Positions 45,639 to 57,496 of a stretch of 64,000 nt of DNA are shown here, one piece after another (position 1 is the stretch's first letter; each line of letters starts with the position of its first letter). The stretch is from positions 604,377-668,376 of the forward strand of contig MNCI01006929.1 of assembly GCA_015680685.1 (NCBI GenBank). Direction: 5' to 3'. The position numbers and the translations under genes were made by a program. This DNA comes from Gnetum montanum (Eukaryota; Streptophyta; Gnetopsida; Gnetales; Gnetaceae). The notes under the pieces are model-generated. The model was not told the origin of the DNA. It searched no databases and saw only the letters and a list, made by a program, of their open reading frames with translations.

Positions 45639-48473
45639 TTACCCTTCCTTCTCCATGCGCACACGCGTAAGCCTGTCTGCCAGGTGTTCTCGTGTGTTAC
45701 GTGGAGGTGGAATTGGCCTCGGAGCCTGGGATTTCCCTGGGACCTTTACTACGTATGGAGCCGGACGAGGCTGCGGGTGGACGGTGGGATATGATTGGGC
45801 AGGAATCTGTCCAGGTATCCTGATGACGTACGGGGTTAGTCTTGGTGGAGGTTGGACCTCCATCGTTGCGACGGTGGGTGGTACTCGGACTACGAAAGGG
45901 GTAGGTCGAGCATGAGGGGTTGGTGCACTCGCGGGATTGACCGGAGGGATGCGCACCACGTATGGTTTTTGGCGCGTCGTGATGTTGGGGGTGGGCATGG
46001 TTGGGGGAACTCGGACTACGTATGGCCGCTGTGGGGCATGGGATGGTTGAAATGCAGGTGCGGATGCAGCGGGATGAAACTGAACCACGAATGGCTTGCC
46101 AAGTATTTCCTGCTTATTTTCGGGGTAGATGGTGTTGATGCGGGGTGTGTTGGAATCGTCGTCACAATAGATTGCGTCAATTACGTACGGTGACTCTTTA
46201 GTATTCAGGGGGTCTTTGTATACCCCCATGGTTTGATTTTGCGGTTGGACAGGGTTAGCCCCATCAAAAGTGATTTTTCCATCATCAATCATCCGCTGGA
46301 TATCCTGTTTCAAGGTGAAGCAGCAATCCGTTCTGTGCCCGTTGCATTAATGGTAGTCGCAGAAGCAATCCATCCTAAATCCTTTGGGCACGGGTGGCTC
46401 ATCCGGCATTGCTAGGCTCAGGTTCTGTATGAGTTGGCAGAATCGTTCGTGCCTCTGGATGGGCATAGGGGATAATTGCTTATGTTGCATCAACCCAACC
46501 TTTAAGAGTTGGTCAAAGAGCTAGGACGGTTTCATCGGTAAAGGCGTGTACTAAGAGGGTTCCTTCCTCTCAAAATTACGCGCACAGTTCGTTGGGTTCT
46601 GTGATGATGACTCTAGGGTTGTTATGGGAGGGGGCTGATAGTAGTTAGTAGGGGCAGTAGGTGGTCTCTGTTGATGTGTGGTGCTCGTTTGTTGGGTTTC
46701 CGCTATTGCTGCTATAGTTATCTTGGCCTTCTCTTGATCCTTTTTAGTATGTTGATTTTTGAAGGCCAAGTATGCCGGGTCATGGCTATTTTGAGCAGCT
46801 TCCTCTATGTTTCTGATCTGTAAAAATGCCTGATTCACATCACGTGCATTGAGGTAATAAATTTTGGACTTAAAGAAATCGTTGACAGCCCCCTTCAAAA
46901 TTGTAAGCAAATAGGTTGGAGAGATTGGTTCGTGCAGCTCGTTGACAGCCGCACTCCATCTCTGAATAAACTTCTATGCGGGTTCAAGCGGTGCTTGCTT
47001 GATCTACATGAGGCTGTCCAGCGTGGCTTCGGGTTTCAAGTTGTACTTGAACCGGGTCACAAACTGGCGTAAAAGATCATCCAAAGAGAAAATAGAGTTC
47101 CTAGGCAGGGCCCGGTACTAGTCGAGTGCTCTCCCTGCGAGGGACATGGGAAACACTCGGAGGATGGAGTGGGGCCAAGCTTGGAGCAGCGCGNNNNNNN
47201 NNNNNNNNNNNNNNNNNNNNNNNNNNNNNNNNNNNNNNNNNNNNNNNNNNNNNNNNNNNNNNNNNNNNNNNNNNNNNNNNNNNNNNNNNNNNNNNNNNNN
47301 NNNNNNNNNNNNNNNNNNNNNNNNNNNNNGTTTTACCTCTTCAGTAAGCTCTTGCATTATCTTTTTGGCATCCACCCAATCTTGGGCGCTCGGTGATGCA
47401 GCGGATTGGGGTTGCGGTATACTGTACAAGCTAGATTTTTGCGTGTTAGGAAGAAGGGCTGAAAGTTGCATGGGTTCTTGTGGAAAGGTTGTAGTGGGTG
47501 GCGCTACAGATGGCACGTGATAGGGAAAGGGTTGTTGTTGGTGTTGCTGCAGCTGGGGTTGTGCTTGGGGAACATTGATTGGTGGAACGGCGTGGGGTGG
47601 TGTATGGGGATGGGGAACTTGGTGCGACGGTGCTCCCCTTGCTGGCCATTGCCCCGCCACGTTATGGGCAGGGACTCCTTGTTGGGTCACAGCTATTTGG
47701 GGAGCTGTATGTGCTTGGACGTGTGGTATGAAGTGGGCGGATGTGGATGCCGGAATCACGTGTGGCATCCCTATCACCCTTGGTGGGAGTGTTGCCCCCA
47801 GGTTATCGAAAGGTGGCGGCACTTGTGAGGATGGGCCCGTAGCGGCAGTAGGGATGAACGCGAGTGGTAGGGTGTTGGGTTGATGATCACTCAGAAGAGG
47901 GACGTGGACTAGTGCTACTATTTCTGGCGGTGGCTGTTGAGCCTGGATGAATCTAAGGTGTGGCAAGGGCATGAGTTCCCCTGTGCCAGGATGGAAGATG
48001 GGGTTGACCTATGCTTGAGGGCTTAAGGTATGGTACGACTCTCCTTGCTTGGATTGAGTGGCAAATCCATCCTCATCCTCTAGTTGGGGCTCCAGTGCGG
48101 GCTGGTCCAACGAATTGTTCCTTTGAAGGAGGAGTTGTGTGATGAGTTCCAAATATTGTTTAGGAACGAGAAATACGTCGTACGGGGAAGGGATGAACTC
48201 TCATCCCCCCTTGTAATACAGCTCAAACTGCCTCTTCACCTCCAGTTCAGCTTGATCAATAGCCAGGTCAGCTTGTATCTTAATACAGATAAAGTTGTAC
48301 TAGTCCTAGGTGATAATGTTGGAGGCTGGATCTCTCCCTTGTAGCCTTAGGGATCGGCGGGAACCCACTGTGGGTTGCATTCCTGGGTGTTGTGTGATGG
48401 GCTGTTGGACGACAGTGAGGTCCATGGTGGCGGTGGTGTGAGCAGGGACAACAGTGTTGTTAACAGGGTTCAT
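45639..48473 (-). pseudogene. Tat-like gag of element B
   Basis: The ATG at 48473 begins MNPVNNTVV and matches A. The capsid is broken by an N gap (47194-47329) but shows RVFPMSLAGRALD and FKYNLKPEATLDSL. The segment 46910-46551 continues with LTILKGAVNDFFKSKIYYL. The CHHC knuckle near 46375-46330 has a stop (TAA for CAA). The proline-rich part, 46313-45639, repeats P-[YF]-V-V-[RK]-[VI]-P six or more times. Stops near 48310, 48190, 48020, 46980 and 45638 break the frame. Despite this the order of blocks is identical to A. Confidence 0.75.
47194..47329. other. Assembly gap (N run)
   Basis: 136 unresolved bases inside the gag capsid of element B. By alignment with A (about 31225-31390) normal capsid sequence should fill it. 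Confidence 0.99.
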
Positions 48474-49236
48474 GATGCTATGTCACGGATAGGAGTAAGT
48501 CTAAAATGCGGGGTTGCTCTATAATGTGGCGTGTAGTGTATACGCTTCAAAGGACAGCATATGGTATCAGCGTATACAGCGTATACAACGCATACAACGT
48601 ATACAACATAGACGCTGGAAAGCATATACAGCGTATATGGGCAGCGTAGACGCTGGAAAGCGTATACAGTGTATATGGGCAGCGTAGACGCTGGAAAGCA
48701 TATAAGGCGCAGGATGGGTTAGCGTATATGGGACGGCGTAAAATAAGAGCGTAAGATAGGGAGCAGCATACAGCGTAAAAGAGGTGATCAATGTAACACA
48801 AGAATGTAAGATAAGTTGCAACGTAAAGGACCACTTAGTGTAAAACTGGTGTTTAGCGTAAAACAGACGAATGTGACGAACTCAGCGTAAACACAAGCTC
48901 AACGTAAAACAGAAGATAGCGCAAAACAGGTGAGCGTACAATGGGTTGCAGCGTAAACAATTTGCGACGTAAAATTCACAATGTAAACAGTTCACAGTAT
49001 GAAACGGGCTCGGCGTAAAGGCCGACTCCGACGTAAAGACAGGCGCGTAAAACAGTTTGTAGCGTTAACAGTAGAGTGTAAAACAGATGAACGTAAAACA
49101 AAGATGTAGGAGAGCAGGTTTTTAAGAACGTAAACGCTGTGTAGCGTAAACGCTGGGGAAGTGGGGCAGCGTACCGTTAGCGGCGTAGACACTTAACAGC
49201 GTATACGATGGGAGTTGCGGGTAAGTTTTAAGGAGA
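48474..49236 (-). other. Leader of element B, rich in palindromic motifs
   Basis: A noncoding leader between PBS and gag. From 48537 to 49210 GCGTATAC-, AGCGTAGACGCTGG- and GCGTAAA-type motifs are very frequent, in all phases. The long ORFs here (for example 48547-48834) are by-products of this repeat. Confidence 0.65.
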
Positions 49237-49253
49237 CCCTTCTTCTAGCGCCA
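49237..49253 (-). promoter_or_regulatory. Primer binding site of element B
   Basis: On the minus strand TGGCGCTAGAAGAAGGG, five bases after the end of the 5' LTR. Confidence 0.7.
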
Positions 49254-49258
49254 ATTTC

Positions 49259-50587
49259 TGTACTGCCTGAAATCGTCGATCTTCGGCTGGAAGGGAAAAC
49301 AGAGGCTGCGGGATCGAGGGACGGGTACAGAAGACCCTGCCTTCACCTGAGGGCGAGCTGGAATGCAACGGAGGCAGAGTACCTTGGGTGGTCTGCACAT
49401 AGATCAAACAAGGATTTCCCCGCACGTACGCAAAATGCTATATGCTGGGTTATGCGTAAACGGCGTGCAGGCGTAAACAGCAAAAACAGCATGAAACGTA
49501 AACGGATGCAAACGAAGCACGAGCATAAACAGATGTAAAACGAGGTGTGGGCCAAATTGACGTAAAACTATAAAAGAACTTGCATCAAATGAAACAATGG
49601 AATTACAGAGTCAGAGTACAGTGCACCGGTCTAACGTAGTTGTGGGAACACAAGGCAGACAAAAATCTCCAACGTACACAGAGGTGACTCGGTTAGTTTG
49701 CAAGGCGAGCGGAGTGTAAGAGACTAGATGCGCGGTGTGCAGGGCTTCCCAGTGTAAGAAGGTTTTCTGCTCTTTTGTGCAGCGTAAATGTTCTCTGGTC
49801 TACTCCGAGATTTTTCCAACCATCTGGATGAAGTGGAAAAATGGGGGTTCTATACAAGTTGTTACGCTAGACTCGGGATGGGAGACAGGTGGCGCGTTGA
49901 CCAGGTGCATACACTTTAAAAATGTACAAATGTACAAAGTATTACAAATGTCAGACGTATACGCTGGGCGTATATGAGTGTGAGGCGGGCATTTACGCTG
50001 GGCGTGTACGCTGAATGAGGCGAGCGTATGAATTTGGTCTACTGGGCGTATACGCTGACGATGCTGGGCATACACGCTGGGCGTATACGCTGGGCGTGTA
50101 CGCTGAATGAGGCGAGCGTATGAATTTGGTCTGCTGGGCGTATACGCTGACGATGCTGGGCATACACGCTGGGCGTATACGCTGATGGATGCTGGGCGTA
50201 TACACTAGGCATATACGCTGAAGGCTGCCACTTGCTTCAATCCTTACTCTTCGGTGTTATCTTCATGCTGTCATTGGAGATCTTGTTGTCGAGCGTGTGC
50301 ATCTACAGTACCTAGGCATGTACGCCGGAGATCCGGGTGTATATGCTGGAGTGCTGTGCGTATACGCTGGACGTATACGCTGTGAGGGTCAGGCGTATGC
50401 GCTGGGCGTATACGCTGGGCGTGTACGCTGTATGTGTGATCTTGGCGTATACACTGGAGTGTATACGCTGACACCATGTACTTAGCAAAAACTAAGTGTT
50501 GCGATCATGCAGCCGGCGTCGTGTGTGAGTTCCAGGGTCCTGTTTGGTGTCGGACAAGTACTAAGCTCCGAATTTTGTGGTGTTTCA
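49259..50587 (-). repeat. 5' LTR of element B
   Basis: It matches the 3' LTR at 32662-33980 in full, with a small length difference caused by indels in the palindrome cluster at 49955-50475. It ends GTGGTGTTTCA and is followed by the CTCGG target-site copy. Confidence 0.9.
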
Positions 50588-50592
50588 CTCGG

Positions 50593-52169
50593 TCTACCCC
50601 TTTCGTAGTCCAAGTACCACCCGCAGTCGCAACAGCAGAGGTCCAACCTCCACAAAATCCAACCCCGTATGTCGTTAGGATACCCGAAACTCATAACGAT
50701 CCTCAGACCTCCACCTCACAGACGCAAGGCAAACCAACCCCCTACGTCATTAGGGTACCCAGTCAGCCTTCCGCCCAATCACATCCAGCCATCCAACCGC
50801 AACCTCGCCCTGCTCCATATGTAGTGAGGGTCCCAGGGCAACCCGAGGCTCCCACGCTAGCTCCACCTCCACGCCACACACGGGAACGCCTAGCAGACAA
50901 GCTCACACATGAACGCGTGGAGAAGGAACGCCAACAGCTAGCCATGGGGCCACCCAAGCCCACTCCCCTCAATTCCATGCCCATGTCCCCACCTAACAAC
51001 CAACCAAACGCAGGCAGCAGCGGTGAATCGTCTAAAACGCAAGAACCACCTGAATCGACAGTCCCAAACAAAAATGACAAAACGACAAAGTGGGAAATAA
51101 AACTGTTGGGCCCAATGGACCCAGTCATCGCCGGTAAAAACATCCCCAACAGCAGAGATTTCGCAACGGCTTTAACACAAGTTACTCAAGCACTGAAACA
51201 AAAGAATACTTCATTGAGCTTGGAAGAATTAGTTTTAACATCCCAAACGCATCGCGAAGCCTTGGTACGTATGTTAACGTCAATCCCGGTAAGTGAGGAC
51301 CTGCTCTCGAATGAACCTTCCATTCATGCGGTGATGTACTCGCCCCATGGGACTATCCCTAAACCCATAAGCTTCCATGACAACAACATTAAAGTGGACA
51401 GGAAAATGGAGGAGATAACAACTACCCCCATGTTCATAACAATACATATAAATCAATTCAAGATACATAGGGTCCACGTAGACAATGGAGCCGCAACAAA
51501 CGTTGTACCATACCCCATTGTTGAACAATTAGGGCTTACGGAATCAATCAAACCAGCCGCGACCACATGTTTAAAGTCATTTAGCAGGCCACGCGTAATG
51601 GTAAACGGGACAATAACCTTAGATTTCATAGCAGGGGACCAGTTCCCTACATCTGCCAACTTCCTGGTGATCGATGAGATGCCAGGATTCAACCAATATT
51701 GGGAAGACCCTGGTTGGCCCAACTAAGAGTTGTTTCCTCCCCTATACACCAAGAAATCCACCTGCCTTATGAAGGCAGAGAAGTCATCATACATGGGGAA
51801 GTGGCTACTCCCATCATCTCATCAAACACAGACATAGACCAAGGCTCAGAGGTCAAGCTCGGAAGGCCTAGCTGAAACGACAAGACTTCGCAACCACCGG
51901 TAAGCTGTAAGCCCTTGAACATGGGGCAAAAGCCCCCTAAAACCAAAACACCTGCGCCTCACACTGTACACATGCCTCCTCATGTAGAAACGAATACGGA
52001 AACCATGATAGACACTGAAACACCCGAAAATATTGACACAGAAGCCATTCCATCAGACGTCCCTTGGGCTGAATTACCGTTCAACGTGATTAGCGAAGGG
52101 GACGCCGAATACAAAATCATACCAGTTAATATCTCACAGGACATGAAGATGAAAAGAATAAAAAAATAG
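50593..52169 (+). pseudogene. End of gag and protease of element A, frameshifted
   Basis: The gag proline-rich repeats resume directly after B (TPFVVQVPPAVATAEV, TPYVVRIP, TPYVIRVP, APYVVRVPG) and run without a stop into PR. The linker MGPPKPTPLNSMPM near 50944 aligns with B. The retropepsin active site reads HVDNGAATNVV near 51474-51506. A one-base loss near 51695 throws MPGFN out of frame; the rest of PR and its tail continue in another frame to a stop at 52169. The ORF that starts upstream at 50476 begins in the LTR of B and is an artefact of the nesting. Confidence 0.75.
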
Positions 52170-52184
52170 TTAAAATAAGATCAT

Positions 52185-52780
52185 CGCACTTCGTCTGAAA
52201 GGACGTTAAACTACATCAAGTCCAAAATGACATTAAACTACAACACCCAAAAAAGGAACAAAATATACACCTAAAAACCACACTTCAAGTCCGGAACGAC
52301 GTTAAACTACCATGTTCGCAATGACATAAAACTAGCCACGATCAGAGATGATCGATCAACCGAGAAACTTACCTACTTTATCCAAAATATTACTTATTCA
52401 CGGTAGAGCCCGAAATGGCATTAAACTATGCATACGGGCCCGAAATGGCCTTAAACTAGTGCGTACCTAGCCCGAAATGGCTTTAAACTAGTGCATACCT
52501 TGTTTTCCTTTTTACGTNCAGCCCGAAATGGCTTTAAACTAGTGCATACCTTGTTTTCCTTTTTACGTATCATTTAGGATTACTTCAGAAAAGTAAACCC
52601 AAAAAGCATTTTACATTGTCGTGCCGTCTCTACAGTTAAATTCAAAAGCAAAAAAAAAAGGATTTTCTTACATACAACGTTGTACAATTACAAGTATCAA
52701 CTGTCTCATCCATCTCAAAATTTTCAAGTTACAAATCCTGTATAAGTCTGGGTCAAACAACAATAAAATGAAGCTAAAAC
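52185..52780 (+). repeat. Hairpin-unit array after PR and flank of the antisense gene, element A
   Basis: Units at about 52185-52560, read here in the opposite sense (GGCCCGAAATGGCCTTAAACT and GTCCG...GACGTTAAACTAC types), match 44100-44395 of B. A direct duplication of about 48 bases around the N at 52518 looks like an assembly artefact. The rest, 52561-52780, is noncoding. Confidence 0.65.
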
Positions 52781-53784
52781 ACTAAGCATCTAGGACGGAA
52801 GGGTTGTCCCGTTTCGATCCACCAACATCAGGGGCCCCTGCTCCGCTAGGGCCAGCTTCTTGGACATCATCACCACCTTCATCCTGAAAATGCCAAGAAA
52901 AAGAAACAACCAACATAAGAATAAACGAATGTCAACCTGTTAAATAGTAGTCAAAGAATTAAATTCATAAAAACAAAAAAAAATGCTTACCATAGGAGAT
53001 CCCCCTAAGCCGAATTCCAGCTGACGAAGGATTTCCTCCTCTGAAACGCTGGCCCAATCCGTCCCATCAAGGCCTAAGTCAACGTCTGCCAAAGCCTTGC
53101 CTTTATTGACAGTCGACCAAGTAGGATGTTTCAGAGGGAACTCGCCCACCAATGTTTCCCTAGAAGCAGTGGTGATCACCCTTGTGGGCGACTCCATCTC
53201 CACAGTCGTATTCTGAGCAAAAGTATTGAAAGCAGAATGCAAACCTAAACCTTCCACAAATATCTCTAGTTGGCTCTTTTCAACAGACACCTCTTTTAAC
53301 GACTTCTTGTAGTAATGTTTGTGGTTTTTCTTGTCTTGACCCCACTTACGAACCTTGGAAGCGAAAGCTTTTCAATCTTGACATTTAAGATTCAGGAGAT
53401 CAATTTGGGCTCTACGTTCTGCCATTCTCCAAGTCAGTGACGCATGGCGATTCAAGAGGTCCCAATACCTGGTGTACGTGACCTTCGATGTTCACCAAGA
53501 GCGATCTCCGCTTAGTCTGGCAGCAGCGAACTCATATCGAGCCTTCAGATTGTCGTGTTCTATTGACAACTCAGAGACAGCCTTTTCTTTTGCCTGTATC
53601 TGCAGCCACAACTGTTCAATGGAGCACCTACATGTCCATAACGACTTAGCGTTGTGCACAAAGCCTTCTGCAACTCCCTCGTAAACAGGCCTTGGCACCT
53701 GTTCCACTTCTGGGGAAAGCGTGGTTAAACTTTCTATGCTAATATTCTCAGAGGGATCCCATCTCAATTGAGCACCTACCCACA

Positions 53785-53809
53785 AATATATATATATATA
53801 TATATATAT
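53785..53809. repeat. (AT)n microsatellite in an intron of the antisense gene
   Basis: About 12 AT units lie inside the intron between exons 6 and 7 of the antisense gene in A, near its 3' splice site. Confidence 0.8.
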
Positions 53810-56422
53810 TTTAAAACAATATAAACAAGATATGGAATTACAAACCTCTCAATCATTTATACCTATATCCGGGTGCGCCTCCTGGATCCGTTCAATAACT
53901 TCCTCCGCGAGTCCAGCCACAAAATCCATTTTACTTGGCATCTCCGACCAAGCAAGTGGCTCACGGGTACGGGAACTGACCTCAGCGGTTCCCTCAGAGG
54001 GAACCATCTTCATGGGTACGTCTAAGCGTACTGTTCTAGTCTCGCTCCCTTCGTCTGAAAAAATAAAAAAATCTGTACATAAAACGCAGTAGAGATGATA
54101 GCTAACAGGACAAGAAGAAATAGAAAGAAGACATACCATGATCCTTGTCACCCTCTGGGGGGTCGCCCAAATTCAGATCTCCCTTGAGGAAGCTGTTGAA
54201 CATCTGGTTGATACCATCCTGATCGTCCAACGGCTCTGTTTCCGTGGTATTCTCCTTTAACTCCTCAGTTCCTCCGCTCTGATTCTTCTCCGTTTTTTCC
54301 TCCTTGTCATCCTTCTCTGTGCTTTTCCCCTCGTTATTTTTCCCCGTGTTGGTCTTCTCCTCCTCGGTGATGGTCTCTAAAGCCTGCTTCCTCACTTTTT
54401 AAAAAAAAAAAATCAAGCCAAAAATAGCAACGACATGTAAGTGATTGAAGTAAAAGTTATAAAGAGGAAGCGATGAAACAATCAGTAGGTAAGCTTCGCT
54501 TACCAGGCATCTTGAAGCATATGCGCTTCACGCATGGCCGATTCACATCGGTGACTTCCTCAGTCGGGCGTTCAGGCCTCTTTAGCTTTGACCTGGCTTG
54601 GCCAATGGTCTCCTTGATAACGCACTTCGCCCTTCTAGCAGTAAGGGGTACGTTTTCTAGCTCCAATCCCAAACTATCACGTGTGTGGATTGAAGCGCCA
54701 AACGATCCCCCCGTCATAATGGAAGTAGATTCATCAATGCCTTCGGGTGCATCCTAGGATTTAGCTGTAGCAAACAAATGATTCACCCATGGGCGAGATA
54801 ATTGACCCCAATCCCGCAAAACAAACTTGTTGTCTCCACAAACTACTAGGAACTCAGCAAAACGGCGTAGGTAGCCAGCGAAGAATGCAAAGGTAAAATG
54901 GGACTGCACTTCGATATTCGAACGCAACCACACTATCTCCTTGTGCATGCCCGACAAAAAAAATTGGGCCCAATTATACCGCATGCCTGTTTCCAGGACA
55001 GTTCGCATGACACGAACAGCCTCAACCCCAAGACATCTCACCTGAGAAACGGTTTTAGGGAACACCCACGCCCTGAACAGTGGATATAATTCATTCACTT
55101 CCACAACTTTTGCTTTCCCCTGCATCAGGAATCCCTTGGTACCCTTGGCCACGCCCAACCAATCCTCCAACTCACGAATCGTCTGGAGCTCCTTATGAGT
55201 TCTATCTAACACCACATTTAAGCCATCCGCTGGTATGCCAAATAAGTTCGAAAAGAACTCAGGCGACAAGCGAAAGACTACCTTGACACCCTTAATTCGA
55301 GTACTGTACTGCAAGACAGACACATTAAAAGAGTCCACGATCCCAATCATCTCCCCGATGGATATGTTAGGACTCGGCATCATAAAAAGTTCCATAAGGC
55401 TGGCATCATCTAGGCAACGAGTGATGGATGGTGGAGCTTGCTTACGCAACCACTTTTGCGCCTTAGCCACCTCCCCAAATTTCATTGATAAAGTGGTCTC
55501 AGTTTGCCCGGTTTTCACCGGATCCCCACCAGAAGGTGCATCAACTGTAAAAGAAATTTAAAATGGTCATGTCAGCGTAACTCTGAAAAGTTGGACAAAC
55601 CCACTAACATATCAAAAAAATGTTATCACATACCATTAGTGGCGGATCTAGATGTGCTGCCAAAGTCATGAGGGAAGACGGGCCCGTTATCCGTCCAGTC
55701 TTCATGAAGCCACCCACAGGCTTTGCACATCGCAAATGCTCCAGAAAACTGATTATGAAAATGGACCATAGAACCCTTAGTTTGACTCAGTACGGCTCCA
55801 CGAAGGGTGGGGCCTGTCATGAATGTCTCCAGAGCAGTGCGAGCAAGGGCTAGTCCCTCATCCTCAATGAGCGTCCCATCCGGGTTGGTCTTCGGCCTGT
55901 AAACAAATAAGCGTCAAAACAAGTAACAAAACCTAAAAAGCGAAAGGAGAATGATAAACTTATATTCCTACCTTGCCACTCGGTACACCGTGCCAGGGGG
56001 ATTCTCAAATAATGTATGTGCACGGGTAGCTATGAACAATGTATTGTTGAGGTAATCTAACCCTCGCGGAAATAGTGTCCACACGTGCATTAATGGGCGT
56101 GTTGACCTAGGCCCACGGGTAGTACCATCCTCGTTAACAAGAGGTCCCTCGTCAATGTCTTCCATGAAGACCATGACGCCCTCTGTAGCTCCTGGAAGCA
56201 TTGCATCGAGCACGATTTGCGCAACCACTTCCTTAAAATTTGACTAGATGGCCACCTTGAAATTGTTCAACAGGAAAGCCAGAAATTCGCTAGCGCCTTC
56301 CCTAAACCAAACCCTGTTGTCATCCACGGTCAGAGTCGGGGGAAGCTCGCCATCCTCAACAGGGCCAACCCATGACAACACCCCGACAAGCTCAACAACG
56401 ATGAGGAAGCGCTTACTGTCCC

Positions 56423-57106
56423 TACAAACAATCACAATGCCACGACAGATTAGCTCAAAAAAGCGGAAGTTTATGTTATAAATTAACATGCAAAAACCAA
56501 AGTTCATTAACTATTTACACTCAGCGTGTATGCCGCATGAACCAGCGTACACGCCAGAAAAATTATTTTACACTTAGCATAAAATGCTGCTTAACCTCAG
56601 CGTATACGTTGAACACTTAGCGTGAAATGCTGCCTAAACTCAGCGTATATGCTGTGCACTGAGCATATACGCTGCCCAACTCAGCGTATATGCCCACAAT
56701 GAACTGATTCATGCTTACGCCCGAACCTTTCATGCCCAGTGTATACGCCGGGGGAATCCTCAGCGTACGCACCTGAGTTCGCGTTCAGTGTAAATAGTCT
56801 ATGCCAGCACCGAACGAGTAAGTTTACACCAGAAAGATGAAAACTACAATCACGCCGAAAAGATAACTGTACACGCACAGCGTATACGCCGAATAAACCA
56901 TCAACGTATACGCCGTCACAGTAAACAAGATTTACGCTGCTAAAATAAGCAAATCAGCTGGCAAAACCTTACGCCATAAAGCGACACTCAGCATGTACGC
57001 CGCAAAACCCTATACGCCTAAAAATCCTATGCTCGGTGTATACGCCAAGACTGTCTATGCTATGGAAGAAAAAGAAATCACAACAGAAGCAGACATCAGA
57101 GCCTAC
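56423..57106 (-). other. First intron of the antisense gene (A), loaded with the palindrome
   Basis: This 684-base intron starts GTAGGC and ends TTTGTAG. Between 56519 and 57060 it contains GCGTATACGC and close variants about every 30 bases. The matching first intron of B (39829-40624) has the same property. The other introns are short (about 75-100 bases) and lack the motif. Confidence 0.75.
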
Positions 57107-57496
57107 CTGTGAGATGTCACGGGACATGACGGGAGCCTTGGCCTGGGCAGGCCCTGCAGCATAGCCTCCGTCTCCTCCACGAAGGTCAACTTGGGACCCT
57201 TTCTCTCCTGGCCCTCCACTTCCTTTCCCTTGCCCATCTTCATCTCCTCTACGCTGACTGTGCGAGTTTATGCTAAAAAGAAGAACTATCTACGTCGGCG
57301 CCTAAAGGTTCACACTCGGCGTCTACGCTAGGATTTAAGTACTCGGCGTCTACGCTGGGGTTTAAGTGCTTGGCGTCTACGCGAGGGTTTGTCATCGGCG
57401 TCTACGTTGGGCGCAATCGTCTACGCTTACGCTTTAACAGTTTACGCTGTCGCTCACGCTATCACTTTCAAAGTAAAACAAATGGACCCCCCCCCC

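Larger units (their letters stand above)
32662..50587 (-). mobile_element. Element B: complete Tat/Ogre-like LTR retrotransposon with antisense gene
   Basis: This is the youngest insertion, lying in the gag of A. It is about 17.9 kb, with LTRs of about 1.32 kb at both ends and flanking copies CTTGG (32657-32661) and CTCGG (50588-50592). Leftwards: 5' LTR, PBS, leader, gag, PR, hairpin array, antisense gene, intron acceptor, RT, RNaseH, archaeal-type RNaseH, INT, second array, polypurine tract, 3' LTR. Two runs of N (34386-35004, 47194-47329) are assembly gaps. Coding regions carry stops, and RT has a 26-base deletion and a mutated YVDD box. Confidence 0.9.
52782..57237 (-). pseudogene. Antisense gene of element A: eight exons, FCP1/NIF-like HAD domain plus helical and coiled-coil domains
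   Basis: Exons: 57237-57107, 56421-55972, 55896-55634, 55544-54504, 54394-54137, 54054-53863, 53775-52991, 52883-52782. Every intron is GT-AG and the phases agree throughout, giving 1074 codons including the stop. Residues about 45-194 resemble FCP1/NLI-interacting-factor HAD phosphatases: LVGVLSWVG, FREGASEFLAFLLNNFKVAI, NNTLFIATRAHTLFENPPGT. The motif I Asp pair is Glu/Val and the motif IV Asp pair is Ala-Thr, so it should not be catalytic. Exon 3 has CKACGW. Exon 4 (about 347 codons) is helical and unrecognised (MMPSPNISIGEMIGIVDSFN, VVLDRTHKELQTIRELEDWL). Exon 5 is charged linker; exon 7 contains a likely coiled coil. Four stops break this copy, near 56242, 54752, 53491 and 53371; B is intact at each of these. 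The intact ancestor probably encoded a nuclear protein, but that is a guess. Confidence 0.75.

Noticed and set aside
45421-45915. 164-codon plus-strand ORF opposite gag/PR of B, and similar ones at 50763-51149
   Set aside because: Antisense shadows of Pro-rich coding sequence, without splice signals or conservation of their own.
47118-47520. Plus-strand ORFs through the second N gap
   Set aside because: They cross the gap at 47194-47329 and lie antisense to gag of B; only the gag frame aligns with A and C.
48547-48834. Two overlapping ORFs rich in Tyr, Ala and Cys
   Set aside because: They are translations of the GCGTATAC-type repeats in the leader of B. Similar ORFs appear wherever the palindrome clusters, for example 28395-28934 and 63203-63514.
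50476-50592. N-terminal part of a 416-codon plus-strand ORF
   Set aside because: The first 40 codons lie in the LTR of B; the rest is gag and PR of A. The start is an artefact of the nesting.
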